Source: Wocania ichthyoenteri Th78
Lineage (GTDB): Bacteria; Bacteroidota; Bacteroidia; Flavobacteriales; Flavobacteriaceae
Direction: 5' to 3'
Assembly (NCBI RefSeq): GCF_000789235.1
Contig: NZ_KN525716.1
Location: 588,501-652,500 of the forward strand
Length of the DNA: 64,000 bases
The position numbers and the translations under genes were made by a program. Position 1 is the stretch's first letter, and each line of letters starts with the position of its first letter. Shown in pieces: positions 8,693-16,769 of this stretch. A model generated the notes under the pieces. The model was not told where the DNA came from. It made no database searches and saw only the letters and a program-made list of their open reading frames with translations.

Positions 8693-9106
8693 CTAAACTT
8701 CAAATCGTTTATCAAAATGATTTTTAAGAAATGGTATTTGAATACAAAACATTAATCCGAAAAACACAATAGCATACATTAAAGTTTTAGACATTGTAAA
8801 ACCTGACAAAACATTGGTGAAATTGTTGTTTGATAAAGCACTAAAATCTAAAGTACTAAACCAACTCACCTTTTCTGTCTCTGTTCCTAAAATTAAATAA
8901 GCACAAAGCACCACAAAACTTAAAGCAATTAAAACCCAAACTTTTTTAGAGATTAAAGGCTTGTAAACCGTAGCGCTACTATTATTTAATGCCGTTACTT
9001 GAGCCATTATTTCTGAAGTAAAATAAATTGAAGGACTCTCCGAAGCAGCCTTTTTAATAATCTTTTTAGTAAAATTATCTAAGTGTTTATCTTCATTCTC
9101 TTTCAT
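8693..9106 (-). CDS. Two-TM membrane protein, probable ECF sigma partner
   Basis: 137 residues from the ATG at 9106, overlapping the sigma gene by 14 bp; a TTG 9 bp earlier is possible. The cytoplasmic N-terminus (about 1-70) is charged and is followed by two hydrophobic segments (about 71-90, VWVLIALSFVVLCAYLILG, and about 113-132). It has no zinc-binding HXXXCXXC motif, so it is not a classical ZAS anti-sigma factor. The overlap and the single-TM-plus layout suggest a membrane partner that holds or tunes the sigma factor; this is inference from context. The protein family itself is not one I can name. Confidence 0.65.
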   Translation of the reverse strand: MKENEDKHLDNFTKKIIKKAASESPSIYFTSEIMAQVTALNNSSATVYKPLISKKVWVLIALSFVVLCAYLILGTETEKVSWFSTLDFSALSNNNFTNVLSGFTMSKTLMYAIVFFGLMFCIQIPFLKNHFDKRFEV

Positions 9107-9677
9107 AATATTCAATTATTTCTGGTTCTAATCTACTTTTTAAAATAGTTGCTAATTTTTTCCGACTTCTAAAAATTTTCACTTTTACATGATTAGCTGT
9201 AATACCAACAATTTTAGAAATCTCTTCTAAAGAATGATCTTCAAAATAATATAATGTTAGCAAAAAACTATCATCGTATGGTAACAAAGTTAAGCAATCT
9301 TGTATGGTTTTATTATGCTCTTGTTGCTCCATTCTATCTAAAGCGTTATCTATGGTTTTTATTTGATACTCGGTAAATTCATCAATAGCAACATCGTTAA
9401 AGTGCTTTTTATTCTTCTTAATTCTATCTAAACAGGTATTGTAAGTAACTTTATAAATCCATGTTGAAAATTTAGAATCACCTTTAAACTTATGTAGCGA
9501 TTTATATGTTTTAATAAAAGTATCTTGTGATACTTCTTCGGCTTCTTCTCTATTCTTTAGCATGCGTAACGCCAAAGTAAAAACCAAATCTTTATAACGA
9601 TCTACCAATACTGAAAATGCATTAGTGTCGCCATTTATAATTTGTTTGATATAATATTGATCGTTGTTGGTGGTCAT
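9093..9677 (-). CDS. ECF-type RNA polymerase sigma factor
   Basis: 194 residues, the normal ECF length, with region 2 (about 22-90, VDRYKDLVFTLALRML ... STWIYKVTYNTCLDRIKK) and region 4 (about 125-180, DHSLEEISKIVGITANHVKV, then RSRKKL). Region 3 is absent, as expected. It guides RNA polymerase to a stress or envelope regulon. The next gene overlaps it and encodes a two-TM membrane protein, the usual place for a regulator. The gene is divergent from a small DUF6249 membrane protein, with about 140 bp between them, which may be its own target promoter. No TAnnTTTG box is seen before it, consistent with a specialised promoter. Confidence 0.92.
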   Translation of the reverse strand: MTTNNDQYYIKQIINGDTNAFSVLVDRYKDLVFTLALRMLKNREEAEEVSQDTFIKTYKSLHKFKGDSKFSTWIYKVTYNTCLDRIKKNKKHFNDVAIDEFTEYQIKTIDNALDRMEQQEHNKTIQDCLTLLPYDDSFLLTLYYFEDHSLEEISKIVGITANHVKVKIFRSRKKLATILKSRLEPEIIEYYERE

Positions 9678-9818
9678 TTTTTAAGTAAGACGACTATATT
9701 CTATTTTAGGTTACACGTCTTTGAAAAAATATTTTTAGAAAAAACTGTAACCAAAATTAAAAGTGTATCGTCATAAGCTATGAACACATTAAAATTAATC
9801 AATTAAAAACGAAACATT

Positions 9819-10169
9819 ATGCACGCAACAGAAGTAATTATCCCAATAAGTTTGTTCTTAGCCATTTTCGGAATATTCTATTTGTACTTATCAACAAGAA
9901 ACAAAGAGCGCTTAGCGCTTATAGAAAAAGGTGCAGACGCTAGTATTTTTAGTTTTAGTAAACAGGCTGGTTCATCATGGAAAGTTATAGTCCTTAATTT
10001 AGCTTTTTTATTAATGGGGATTGGTTTAGGAGTTTTTATTGCTTCTATTTTAGAAAGTTATACAACTTTAGATGAGGATGCTATATATCCAGCACTTATT
10101 TTCTTTATGGCTGGTATTGGATTGTACATCGGTTTTACGCAAACAAAAAAGCATGTAGATAAAGGATAA
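9819..10169 (+). CDS. DUF6249-type small membrane protein
   Basis: 116 residues with three hydrophobic segments (about 6-26, 50-72 and 86-106) and the segment STRNKERLALIEKGADAS between the first two. That pattern, an N-terminal helix followed by an ER.ALIEKG motif, is the DUF6249 family. Its function is not known. It is encoded divergently from the ECF sigma gene and ends at a bidirectional terminator shared with the dipeptidase gene. Its position suggests it could belong to the sigma factor's regulon, but no promoter element is recognisable. Confidence 0.75.
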   Translation: MHATEVIIPISLFLAIFGIFYLYLSTRNKERLALIEKGADASIFSFSKQAGSSWKVIVLNLAFLLMGIGLGVFIASILESYTTLDEDAIYPALIFFMAGIGLYIGFTQTKKHVDKG

Positions 10170-10193
10170 TAAAACTCATCAATCAAAAAAAGG

Positions 10194-10226
10194 AAAAGCG
10201 TTTTAATTAAATTTTAAAACGCTTTT
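10194..10226. terminator. Bidirectional terminator
   Basis: AAAAGCGTTTTAA (10194-10206) pairs perfectly with TTAAAACGCTTTT (10214-10226) around a 7-nt loop. It lies between two convergent genes and ends right at the dipeptidase stop codon, so it serves both strands. Confidence 0.85.
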
Positions 10227-10227
10227 T

Positions 10228-10893
10228 CTATTCTATAGGAAAATCAAAATACGTTTTAGGAAAAGGCTCGTGTCGCAATGTAAAATGCCACCATTCTTTT
10301 GGATAATTTCTAAAGCCATGTTTTAACATTACAGTTTGTAAAAGTTGTCTATTCTCTTTTTGCTTTTTAGTAATATCAGCATAGTTTACCCAAGATTCTT
10401 GTCCGAAAAAATCATACGGACTCCCCATATCTAAAGGCTTTCCTGTATTACCGTTAATAATGGTTAAATCTACCGTACTGCCTCTACTATGTCCAGATTT
10501 ACTCGCAATATATCCAGATTTAAATAGATTTTTCTTTTTTACATCAGGATAAAAAATAGACTTATTAATAGTATCATTTAATTGTCTTGCCCAACGCATA
10601 AAATGATTTACAGCTTGTTGCGGCCTATACCCATCGTAAACTTTCAAGCATAAATTTCTGTTCTGTAGTTCCTCTTGAACCAACTTTAAAGCTTGTGCCG
10701 TTTGTTTTGTTAAAATGAGCTTATTTGAATGATAACCATCTACACGTTTACCAACAAAATTATTTGATGTGTTGTATCTTAATTCTACATCTAAATCAGG
10801 AATACTATCTTTTACATAGGTAAATCCTTCTGGCAATTGCGCAAAAGATAAAAAGCAAATCAGCAACAAAAAAAGGGTTGAAAAAAATTTCAT
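10228..10893 (-). CDS. ddpX: D-alanyl-D-alanine dipeptidase (VanX/DdpX family, peptidase M15D)
   Basis: 221 residues with a signal peptide (MKFFSTLFLLLICFLSFAQ, about 1-19), so the enzyme is exported. The M15D zinc site is complete: SGHSRGSTVDLT (about residues 133-144) supplies the His and Asp ligands, and EWWHF (about 200-204) supplies the catalytic Glu and the third His ligand. Such enzymes cleave D-Ala-D-Ala. In organisms without van genes, as here, the role is usually peptidoglycan turnover or use of D-Ala as a nutrient rather than vancomycin resistance. No vanH or vanA neighbours are present. It stands alone on the minus strand and ends at a bidirectional terminator. Confidence 0.9.
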   Translation of the reverse strand: MKFFSTLFLLLICFLSFAQLPEGFTYVKDSIPDLDVELRYNTSNNFVGKRVDGYHSNKLILTKQTAQALKLVQEELQNRNLCLKVYDGYRPQQAVNHFMRWARQLNDTINKSIFYPDVKKKNLFKSGYIASKSGHSRGSTVDLTIINGNTGKPLDMGSPYDFFGQESWVNYADITKKQKENRQLLQTVMLKHGFRNYPKEWWHFTLRHEPFPKTYFDFPIE

Positions 10894-10950
10894 AAAGAAT
10901 GATTATTAGCTAATTTATATAAAAAAAATTATTCCTTAAAATTGAAGCAC

Positions 10951-10980
10951 AAAAAAACCGAGTTCCCTCAAACTCGGTTT
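10951..10980 (-). terminator. Strong terminator with no gene upstream
   Basis: AAACCGAGTT (10955-10964) and AACTCGGTTT (10971-10980) form a perfect 10-bp stem with a 6-nt loop. Read on the minus strand it is followed by seven T. No coding region precedes it on that strand. Confidence 0.8.
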
Positions 10981-11131
10981 CTTTTCAATTTGCTTTTTTT
11001 ATTACGATGTAGATTTAGGGTCTCTATACCAACAACATAATGCAAATATTAATTAATTAATCCATTGAACTAAAAAGTATGTTATTTAGTACACATCAAA
11101 TATATAATTAATAAATATATGTTGTCGACAA
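10981..11131 (-). ncRNA. Candidate small RNA unit in the 10.9-11.5 kb gap
   Basis: The 596-bp gap between the dipeptidase and the DUF4369 gene holds no credible ORF. On the minus strand there is a TATATTTG box (11104-11097) with a TTG 24 nt upstream (11131-11129), slightly long for the consensus. About 115 nt later the T7-tailed terminator at 10951-10980 stops transcription. The transcript would be roughly 140 nt and has only very short open frames. Nearby a second terminator-like hairpin (11221-11250) closes the unit on the other side. This is a prediction from signals only; expression is not shown. Confidence 0.35.
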
Positions 11132-11144
11132 AAAACACAATAAA

Positions 11145-11208
11145 TCGATGAAATACATGTAATTTTAACATTTAAAGATGAAAATATGCATTTCGTCGAT
11201 AAAATACA
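11145..11208. repeat. Direct repeat TCGATRAAATACA
   Basis: TCGATGAAATACA (11145-11157) and TCGATAAAATACA (11196-11208) differ at one base and are 51 bp apart, near the five-turn helical spacing. They lie upstream of the candidate small RNA. They could be paired binding sites for a regulator; chance is possible in AT-rich DNA. Confidence 0.35.
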
Positions 11209-11220
11209 GTGTGTTATATA

Positions 11221-11250
11221 AAAAAAGCACCTTAAATAAGGTGCTTTTTT
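11221..11250. terminator. Perfect 14-bp hairpin, bidirectional terminator
   Basis: AAAAAAGCACCTTA (11221-11234) and its exact complement (11237-11250) flank two bases. T-runs follow on both strands. No gene ends here; from 11251 to 11488 I see only AT-rich sequence before the DUF4369 gene. Confidence 0.75.
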
Positions 11251-11488
11251 ACTAACTAACCAACCAAAAATATGAATTACATTTTCTAAGTTTAAAGTAA
11301 CCACTCAATAAACCTTTTTACTAGAATGTAATTATTTTTTATAACACAATATCTATGCCAAAATTAAAATCAAACAATTATATTAACATATTTTTAATAC
11401 ATTTAAAGTTTTAATAAATATTCTCTCGTGTATAGTATTTAAAATATAATTATAAGATATTTGCCTATTCTAAAAAAAATAAGAAATC

Positions 11489-12187
11489 ATGAAAAAACTA
11501 TCGTTTTTAGCTTTTCTAATATTAATAGTTTCGTGTGCCAAAGAACCCGATTTAATTGTTAAAACTAATATTAAAGGTTTAAAAAAGGGAACTGTTTATC
11601 TTAAAAAAGTAAAAGACACAGCACTTGTAACTGTAGACTCTATAGTAATTAATGGAAATGCTGGATTTGAGTTGAAGAGTGATTTAGAATCTCCAGAAGT
11701 ATTCTTTTTATACTTGAATAAAAATACCAACGAGGACGACCGAATAGCATTTTTTGCTGATAAAGGTATTACAGAGATTAACACTACCTTAAAAAACTTC
11801 GTTTTTGACGCAAAAATAAAAGGTTCTGCACAGCAAACTACTTGGGAAGAATATCAGGCTATGATATCAAAAATAAATGGCAGAAACTTAGATTTGATAA
11901 AAGAAAATTTTGAAGCACAAAAAGATGGTGACACAGCAAAAATTAGCTCAATAGAAAAACAATATAATGGTATGTTGAAGCGAAAGTATTTATACACAGT
12001 AAATTTTGCTATAAACAATAAAGATAGTGAAGTGTCTCCTTACTTAGCATTAACGGAAATTTACAATGCACATATTAATTTATTAGATACCATAAATAAT
12101 TCTTTAACTCCAAAGGTAAAAGCATCAAAATACGGAAAAGAATTACAGGTATTTATTGATGAAATAAAAGAAGCTGATAAAAAATAA
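11489..12187 (+). CDS. DUF4369 lipoprotein
   Basis: 232 residues with a lipoprotein signal (MKKLSFLAFLILIVSC, acylated Cys about residue 16). The DUF4369 domain spans about 22-115 and opens with LIVKTNIKGLKKGTVYLKKV, a beta-rich module often found at the N-terminus of Bacteroidota TlpA-like thioredoxin lipoproteins. Here the thioredoxin part is missing: no CXXC is present, and the C-terminal half (about 116-232) is helical with a YNGMLKRKYLYTVNFAI stretch. It therefore probably has a structural or binding role at the outer or inner membrane. It stands alone and is followed by a strong terminator. Confidence 0.82.
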   Translation: MKKLSFLAFLILIVSCAKEPDLIVKTNIKGLKKGTVYLKKVKDTALVTVDSIVINGNAGFELKSDLESPEVFFLYLNKNTNEDDRIAFFADKGITEINTTLKNFVFDAKIKGSAQQTTWEEYQAMISKINGRNLDLIKENFEAQKDGDTAKISSIEKQYNGMLKRKYLYTVNFAINNKDSEVSPYLALTEIYNAHINLLDTINNSLTPKVKASKYGKELQVFIDEIKEADKK

Positions 12188-12210
12188 CTAAAATATTAAC
12201 TTAACACAAA

Positions 12211-12238
12211 AGCCTTTCAAAATTGAAAGGCTTTTTTA
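12211..12238 (+). terminator. Terminator of the DUF4369 gene
   Basis: AGCCTTTCAA and TTGAAAGGCT form a 10-bp perfect stem with a 2-nt centre, followed by six T, 23 bp after the stop codon. Confidence 0.9.
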
Positions 12239-12306
12239 TTTTATAACCAATGGAAGAAATCCCTTCTACTACACTTAGGATAAACTTCTTGTCTTGAAAA
12301 AACGAA

Positions 12307-12334
12307 AAAAGCTTCTCTAAAAAGAGAAGCTTTT
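12307..12334 (-). terminator. Terminator of tRNA-Thr
   Basis: AAAAGCTTCTCT and AGAGAAGCTTTT form a 12-bp stem with a 4-nt loop and a T-run on the minus strand. It is 3 bp after the tRNA 3' end. Confidence 0.88.
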
Positions 12335-12337
12335 GGG

Positions 12338-12411
12338 AGCCGATGGAGGGACTCGAACCCACGACCTGCTGATTACAAATCAGCTGCTCTAGCCAGCTGA
12401 GCTACATCGGC
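12338..12411 (-). tRNA. tRNA-Thr (anticodon TGT)
   Basis: A 74-nt cloverleaf with acceptor GCCGATG/CATCGGC, D-arm AGCTCAGCTGG, anticodon stem GCTGA/TCAGC with loop TTTGTAA, and T-arm GGGTTCGAGTCCC. The anticodon TGT reads ACA/ACG codons. CCA is not encoded. It is identical to the copy at 39192-39265. Confidence 0.97.
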
Positions 12412-12424
12412 GTTTTAAAGGTTG

Positions 12425-12454
12425 CAAATATAATCGCAAAAACATTAATTGCAA
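12425..12454 (-). promoter_or_regulatory. Promoter of tRNA-Thr
   Basis: Minus strand TTG (12454-12452), 19-nt spacer, TATATTTG (12432-12425). The tRNA 5' end is 13 nt downstream. A near-ideal Bacteroidota promoter. Confidence 0.8.
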
Positions 12455-12472
12455 GTGCTCCGTTAAAAATTT

Positions 12473-12742
12473 TTATCCTAGTTTGTTAATTTTTTCTATT
12501 AATGCTCGACCTTTTTCTTCTAATTCAGCATTAATTGCTTTAAAGTGAGCTTTTGGGTTTTCGATATCTTTAGCATTTACTTTTGCTATTAAAATATCAA
12601 ACGTTTCAATTGCCTCATCAATAATTGCTTCACTTTTTTTTGTGTCTTTATCCGTGTTTGCATATTCCCAAACGTAAACTGCTTCAATAATATCACCTAA
12701 AACATAGTTTATATCTTTCTTTAGGTTTCTAACATTTGCCAT
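12473..12742 (-). CDS. Conserved small acidic helical protein
   Basis: 89 residues, MANVRNLKKDINYVLGDI..., predicted all-helical and acidic, with no signal peptide, membrane segment or cysteine. It looks like a family-restricted flavobacterial protein that I recognise as conserved hypothetical but cannot name. It has its own -7 box 22 nt upstream. It lies between tRNA-Thr and the QueD gene without close coupling to either. Function unknown. Confidence 0.72.
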   Translation of the reverse strand: MANVRNLKKDINYVLGDIIEAVYVWEYANTDKDTKKSEAIIDEAIETFDILIAKVNAKDIENPKAHFKAINAELEEKGRALIEKINKLG

Positions 12743-12764
12743 AATTTGTAATTTAATTTAGTTG

Positions 12765-12772
12765 CAAAAATA
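12765..12772 (-). promoter_or_regulatory. -7 element before the 89-residue protein
   Basis: TATTTTTG on the minus strand, 22 nt before the start at 12742. No TTG at the expected distance. Confidence 0.4.
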
Positions 12773-12861
12773 AGTAAATAATTAAACATTACCCTTTTAT
12801 AGCGAAGCATAATTAGAAGTTATTTATCTCCTTAAAACTCCATAAAAATATAAATATGGTA

Positions 12862-13272
12862 TTACTCACCAGAATAGCTCACAAAATTTCTTGGTGTTTC
12901 AAAAAGTGTAATTTCTAATTCTAATTCAGGTTTTAATTCAGACTTAATTTTATCGTAAATAACTACAACTATGTTTTCCGCGGTTGGGTTTAAATTCTTG
13001 AATTCTAAAACTTCTACATTTAAGTTTTTATGATCAAAGGCGTCTTCAATTTTCTCTTTAATAATGTCTTTTAAAGTTTTAATATCAATAACATAGCCCG
13101 TTTCTTCATCTATATTTCCAGTAACGCTTACAATAAGTTCGTAATTATGCCCATGAAAATTGGGGTTACTACATTTACCAAAAATTAAACTGTTCTTTTC
13201 GTCAGTCCAATCTTTTCTGTATAATCTATGGGCTGCGTTAAAATGTGCTTTTCTGCTAACGGTTACTTTCAT
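12862..13272 (-). CDS. queD: 6-carboxytetrahydropterin synthase / PTPS-like protein (QueD family)
   Basis: 136 residues covering the complete T-fold of the 6-pyruvoyltetrahydropterin synthase family. The zinc-binding histidines are in HFNAAHR and in NFHGHNYEL, and the catalytic Cys is in FGKCSNPNFHGH. A Glu near the C-terminus (LFETPRNF) anchors the pterin. In bacteria, QueD makes 6-carboxy-tetrahydropterin for queuosine; folate or biopterin roles also occur in this family. The start overlaps the IPP isomerase gene by 4 bp (ATGA-type), so the two are translationally coupled, although their pathways are unrelated. Confidence 0.88.
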   Translation of the reverse strand: MKVTVSRKAHFNAAHRLYRKDWTDEKNSLIFGKCSNPNFHGHNYELIVSVTGNIDEETGYVIDIKTLKDIIKEKIEDAFDHKNLNVEVLEFKNLNPTAENIVVVIYDKIKSELKPELELEITLFETPRNFVSYSGE

Positions 13273-13793
13273 TTTTGTATATTAATATGTTCGTAAAATT
13301 TACTAAAAATGATTTTAAACCATTCTGTATAAACTTCTGGATGCAACTCCATATCTACTTTAACAGATTCAATTGGCATCCATTTCCAATCAGCAACTTC
13401 TTCTTTATTTATATTTGGTAAATCGTTATACTTACCCAACATAACATGATCGTATTCATGCTCGGTTAAACCATTATCAAAAGGTGCTTTATATATAAAT
13501 GAAATAGATTCTTTAAGTTCTACTACAAAACCCATTTCCTCATGTAAACGACGTTTTCCTGCTTGTATATTTGTTTCTCCATCACGCTGATGACTACAAC
13601 AGGTATTTGTCCATAACCCAGGTGAATGATACTTGTCTAATGCGCGCTGTTGTAACATTAATTCGTTCTTATCATTAAATATAAAAACTGAAAATGCTCT
13701 GTGCAATAAAGCTTTTTCATGAGCTTCCATTTTTGGCATCAAGCCAATTTGCTCGTCATTCTCATTTACAAGAATTACTTGTTCTTCTTTCAT
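13269..13793 (-). CDS. idi: Isopentenyl-diphosphate delta-isomerase, type I
   Basis: 174 residues, a Nudix-fold enzyme that interconverts IPP and DMAPP for isoprenoid synthesis (quinones, carotenoids). The hallmark residues are present: the catalytic Cys in NTCCSH (about residue 65), the metal-binding region RRLHEEMGF, and the Glu in TEHEYDH (about 114). The C-terminal tryptophan-containing motif WKWMPIES is also there. It overlaps the QueD gene by 4 bp. A -7 box ends only 7 nt before the ATG, so the transcript may start at or next to the start codon. Confidence 0.93.
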   Translation of the reverse strand: MKEEQVILVNENDEQIGLMPKMEAHEKALLHRAFSVFIFNDKNELMLQQRALDKYHSPGLWTNTCCSHQRDGETNIQAGKRRLHEEMGFVVELKESISFIYKAPFDNGLTEHEYDHVMLGKYNDLPNINKEEVADWKWMPIESVKVDMELHPEVYTEWFKIIFSKFYEHINIQK

Positions 13794-13800
13794 AGTTTTA

Positions 13801-13808
13801 CAAAAATA
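13801..13808 (-). promoter_or_regulatory. -7 element giving a leaderless idi transcript
   Basis: TATTTTTG on the minus strand, 7 nt before the idi ATG. With transcription starting about 7 nt after this box, the mRNA would begin at the start codon. Confidence 0.5.
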
Positions 13809-13836
13809 TGAAATACTTTTATGGCATCATAAAATA

Positions 13837-13868
13837 AAAAGAGCATTCAAATTAATGAATGCTCTTTT
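13837..13868 (-). terminator. Terminator of the T9SS surface locus
   Basis: A perfect 13-bp stem, AAAAGAGCATTCA and TGAATGCTCTTTT, with a 6-nt loop, 20 bp after the stop of the OmpA-domain gene. Confidence 0.9.
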
Positions 13869-13887
13869 ATTCCCTTATAAATTGATG

Positions 13888-15792
13888 TTAGTTGGCTACA
13901 ACAATAAATTCACTTCTTCTATTTTCTTGATGTTCTTCTTTTGTGCATTTAACGCCATTTTTGCATTTATTAACTAACTTGGTTTCTCCATACCCTTTTC
14001 CTGTTAATCGATTTTTAGAGATTCCTCCTTTTTCTACTATAAACTTTATAGTCGATTTATTTCTTCTATTAGAAAGTGCAAAGTTATAAGCATCTTTCCC
14101 CCTTGAATCTGTATGCGACCTTACGTCTATCTTCACTGAAGGGAACTTATTCATATAGTTTATAATTTTTTCTAGCTCTAATTGTGCATCTGGACGAATT
14201 ATAGACTTATCATAATCAAAATAAATAGGGTTTAAATTTAAGAGCTTGAACAAGTCTGTTCCTACTTCGGCTGCTTTAACTTCTGGTTCTAGTGCTAAAT
14301 TTAAAACAATATCTCTAGTTTCTTTTGTTGAAAAAACAGTAGAGTTATCATTATAATCTTCTTTTTTAGCTTCAATAGTATAAGCCTCTTGTTTACAAGT
14401 TAGGCTAAATTGAAATTTACCTGAATTATCAGTTTTCAATGATTTAATAATTTTATTACTCCCATCATATATCACAAGGTCTGCATCTTCTAAAACCTCT
14501 TGAGTATTTTTATTTATTAATGTACCCGAGACTTGTTTAGAGCATTCTGGAGCTATAAAACTGTAAATATCATCATCCCCTTTTCCTCCTGTTCTATTTG
14601 ATGAAATATAACCTTTACGTGTTGTTTCGTTAATAACATAACCAAAATCATCTTTAGGGCTATTTATTGGTTTTCCTAAATTTTGAATCACACCAGACTC
14701 AATATTTTTAGTGTCAATTTTAAATACATCTAAACCACCTAAACCTGTATGTCCATCTGAAGAAAAATAGAGTATGTTTTTTTTACTTACAAAAGGAAAG
14801 TTTTCTCTACTTTCTGTATTAATTTTTGCTCCTAAATTTATTGGTTCTCCGTAAGATCCATCATCATGAATATCTACAACAAAAATATCTGAAGCTCCAT
14901 AAGTTCCTGGCATATCTGAAGCAAAATATAATTTTTTTTCGTCTGTGCTTAAAGCAGGATGTGCTACACTATACTCGTTATTATTAAATGGTAAAGATTC
15001 TATATTTGTCCATTTACCCTCTACTAATGTTGCTTTATATATTTTTAGGGTATGAAAATCATTACTATTTTTTTTAAAATTGCCCTTATAATAATTATTT
15101 CTTGTAAAATAAACAGTGTTCCCATCTTTTGTAAAGGCTGCAGATGATTCATGATATTTTGTGTTTATATTTCCTAAAACCTCTTTTATACTACCATCCT
15201 TATTTAATTCAAACAAATCTAAAAAGGGTTGTGCATTCCAACTATAAATTTTTTCATCTTTATCTCTTGAGGATGCAAATACCAAATTATCTTGGTAAGT
15301 AGAAGTTCCAAAATCTGAATACGGCGTATTTATGTTTAAATTATTTAGCTCAAAATCTTCTGATAACTCTTCAATTGCTTTTAAATAGTTTGTTGAGCTT
15401 AAAAATTTTTTTGCTCGAGAATCTTGAGGATTCATTGTGGCAAATGCTAACATTATTTTGTTAGCTTCCTCATAATTTTCTTGTGCTTTTAAAGCTTGTG
15501 CGTACCTAAAAAAGTTTTCTGATTCTATATTTGTATTTCCTTCGATTAGATTGCTATACCATTTTGATGCATCTTGCATTTCGTTATTAAAATAATAGGC
15601 ATTTGCTAATTTCTCAATAACTTCTAATGATGCGTTACCTTTATTTGCTAAACTTAAAAGATTATTTTTTGAATCTGCATATGATAATTTTTCGTACTGC
15701 TTTACCGCACTTTTAATTTTTGCTTTTTGTGAAAAAGTAGCATTAAAAGATAAAAAACTTACTATAGATAATATGTATATTCTTTTTTTCAT
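13888..15792 (-). CDS. OmpA-family protein with TPR and PD40 repeats (PorE/SprF-locus type)
   Basis: 634 residues. A signal peptide (about 1-21) is followed by TPR-like helices (about 25-140), WD40-like/PD40 beta-propeller repeats (about 150-410, with DTDEKKLYFASD-like and KKNILYFSSDGHTGLGGLD repeats), a carboxypeptidase-regulatory-like fold (about 420-500), and a C-terminal OmpA domain (about 525-634, with YFDYDKSIIRPDA and RSHTDSRGKDAYN). This is the architecture of PorE-type peptidoglycan-binding partners of T9SS substrates. It is encoded 11 bp after the PorP/SprF gene. I infer that it anchors or helps display the adhesin encoded upstream. Confidence 0.9.
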   Translation of the reverse strand: MKKRIYILSIVSFLSFNATFSQKAKIKSAVKQYEKLSYADSKNNLLSLANKGNASLEVIEKLANAYYFNNEMQDASKWYSNLIEGNTNIESENFFRYAQALKAQENYEEANKIMLAFATMNPQDSRAKKFLSSTNYLKAIEELSEDFELNNLNINTPYSDFGTSTYQDNLVFASSRDKDEKIYSWNAQPFLDLFELNKDGSIKEVLGNINTKYHESSAAFTKDGNTVYFTRNNYYKGNFKKNSNDFHTLKIYKATLVEGKWTNIESLPFNNNEYSVAHPALSTDEKKLYFASDMPGTYGASDIFVVDIHDDGSYGEPINLGAKINTESRENFPFVSKKNILYFSSDGHTGLGGLDVFKIDTKNIESGVIQNLGKPINSPKDDFGYVINETTRKGYISSNRTGGKGDDDIYSFIAPECSKQVSGTLINKNTQEVLEDADLVIYDGSNKIIKSLKTDNSGKFQFSLTCKQEAYTIEAKKEDYNDNSTVFSTKETRDIVLNLALEPEVKAAEVGTDLFKLLNLNPIYFDYDKSIIRPDAQLELEKIINYMNKFPSVKIDVRSHTDSRGKDAYNFALSNRRNKSTIKFIVEKGGISKNRLTGKGYGETKLVNKCKNGVKCTKEEHQENRRSEFIVVAN

Positions 15793-15803
15793 ATCTGTTT
15801 TCT

Positions 15804-16736
15804 TTAGAAAAATCTTGGTGATAAAATTTTGCCTATTTGTTGTAACTCAAATCGTAACATGATTTCATGTGTTCCACTATTATAATTATTCAAAGCAGTT
15901 GTTGTAGCATCATAAGAGTACCCAACAAACAAACCTTCTGTTAGCTGAAACCCTGCTAAACCACTAATGGAATCATCCCACCTGTATGCTATACCTAGTG
16001 TTAATTTTTCACTAAATAGTGCATTAAGTGAAATATCTGCAATTAATGGCGCGCCAGAAACCCCTTTTAATAAAAATGCAGGCTTTATTTTTGTGCTATT
16101 ACTTAAATTAAACACATATCCTCCTATTAAAAAGTAGTGTAACCGCTCTGTTGCTATAGATTCTTGAAAGTCATCGTAATGCTTTGTTGTTAAAACATTT
16201 GGAGCTGAGAACCCTAGGTACCACCTATTTGAATGCAAATATAAACCTGCACCTAATGTTGGGGAAATTAAATTTATATTTTCATTAAATGCATTGTCTG
16301 GGTTTTGAAAAAGCCCTTTACTCCAATCTGTATCTAATGAGTGAATACCTCCTTTAATTCCAAAAGACAATTCTAAATCACCTGATGCATTTACAGGAAT
16401 AGTATAAGAAAAATTGGCATCAATACTTGTTTCCTTTGCTGGCCCTAGTTGGTCGCTAATAATATTTAGCCCTAACCCTATTCTTTCATTACTTAAAGGT
16501 GAATGCAAGCCAAATGCTATTGTTTTTGGAGCGCCATCAATACCAACCCATTGAGTTCTATATAAAGCTGTTGCGCTTAAAACATCTCTTTGTCCTGTAT
16601 ATCCTGCATTTACACTCATAGTATTATACATATAATGTGTAAATTGAGGATCTTGCTGTGCGTTAATTTCTAAACTTAATAGTGCAGTAAACACTACCAA
16701 AATTAAACTTTTTATGAATGATGATTTGTTTATCAT
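15804..16736 (-). CDS. PorP/SprF-family type IX secretion membrane protein
   Basis: 310 residues with a signal peptide ending in INAQQ, followed by the family hallmark DPQFTHYMYNTMSVNAGYTG. The rest is a series of beta strands with aromatic ends, finishing MLRFELQQIGK, consistent with a 14-strand outer-membrane barrel. SprF is needed to display SprB, the gliding adhesin of Flavobacterium johnsoniae; each SprF paralogue is usually encoded next to its own large T9SS substrate. That is exactly the case here: the 1202-residue substrate gene lies immediately upstream, 33 bp away. Confidence 0.93.
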   Translation of the reverse strand: MINKSSFIKSLILVVFTALLSLEINAQQDPQFTHYMYNTMSVNAGYTGQRDVLSATALYRTQWVGIDGAPKTIAFGLHSPLSNERIGLGLNIISDQLGPAKETSIDANFSYTIPVNASGDLELSFGIKGGIHSLDTDWSKGLFQNPDNAFNENINLISPTLGAGLYLHSNRWYLGFSAPNVLTTKHYDDFQESIATERLHYFLIGGYVFNLSNSTKIKPAFLLKGVSGAPLIADISLNALFSEKLTLGIAYRWDDSISGLAGFQLTEGLFVGYSYDATTTALNNYNSGTHEIMLRFELQQIGKILSPRFF

Positions 16737-16769
16737 TTTTTAATCTTTTATTAGTTGTTTACTTCTATG

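Noticed and set aside
10228..10893. Vancomycin resistance gene vanX
   Set aside because: Only the dipeptidase is present, without vanH or vanA, and Gram-negative flavobacteria do not need it; a peptidoglycan or D-Ala role is more likely.
11086..11304. 72-codon minus-strand frame in the 10.9-11.5 kb gap
   Set aside because: It crosses the perfect terminator hairpin at 11221-11250 and has low-complexity coding; no start signal.
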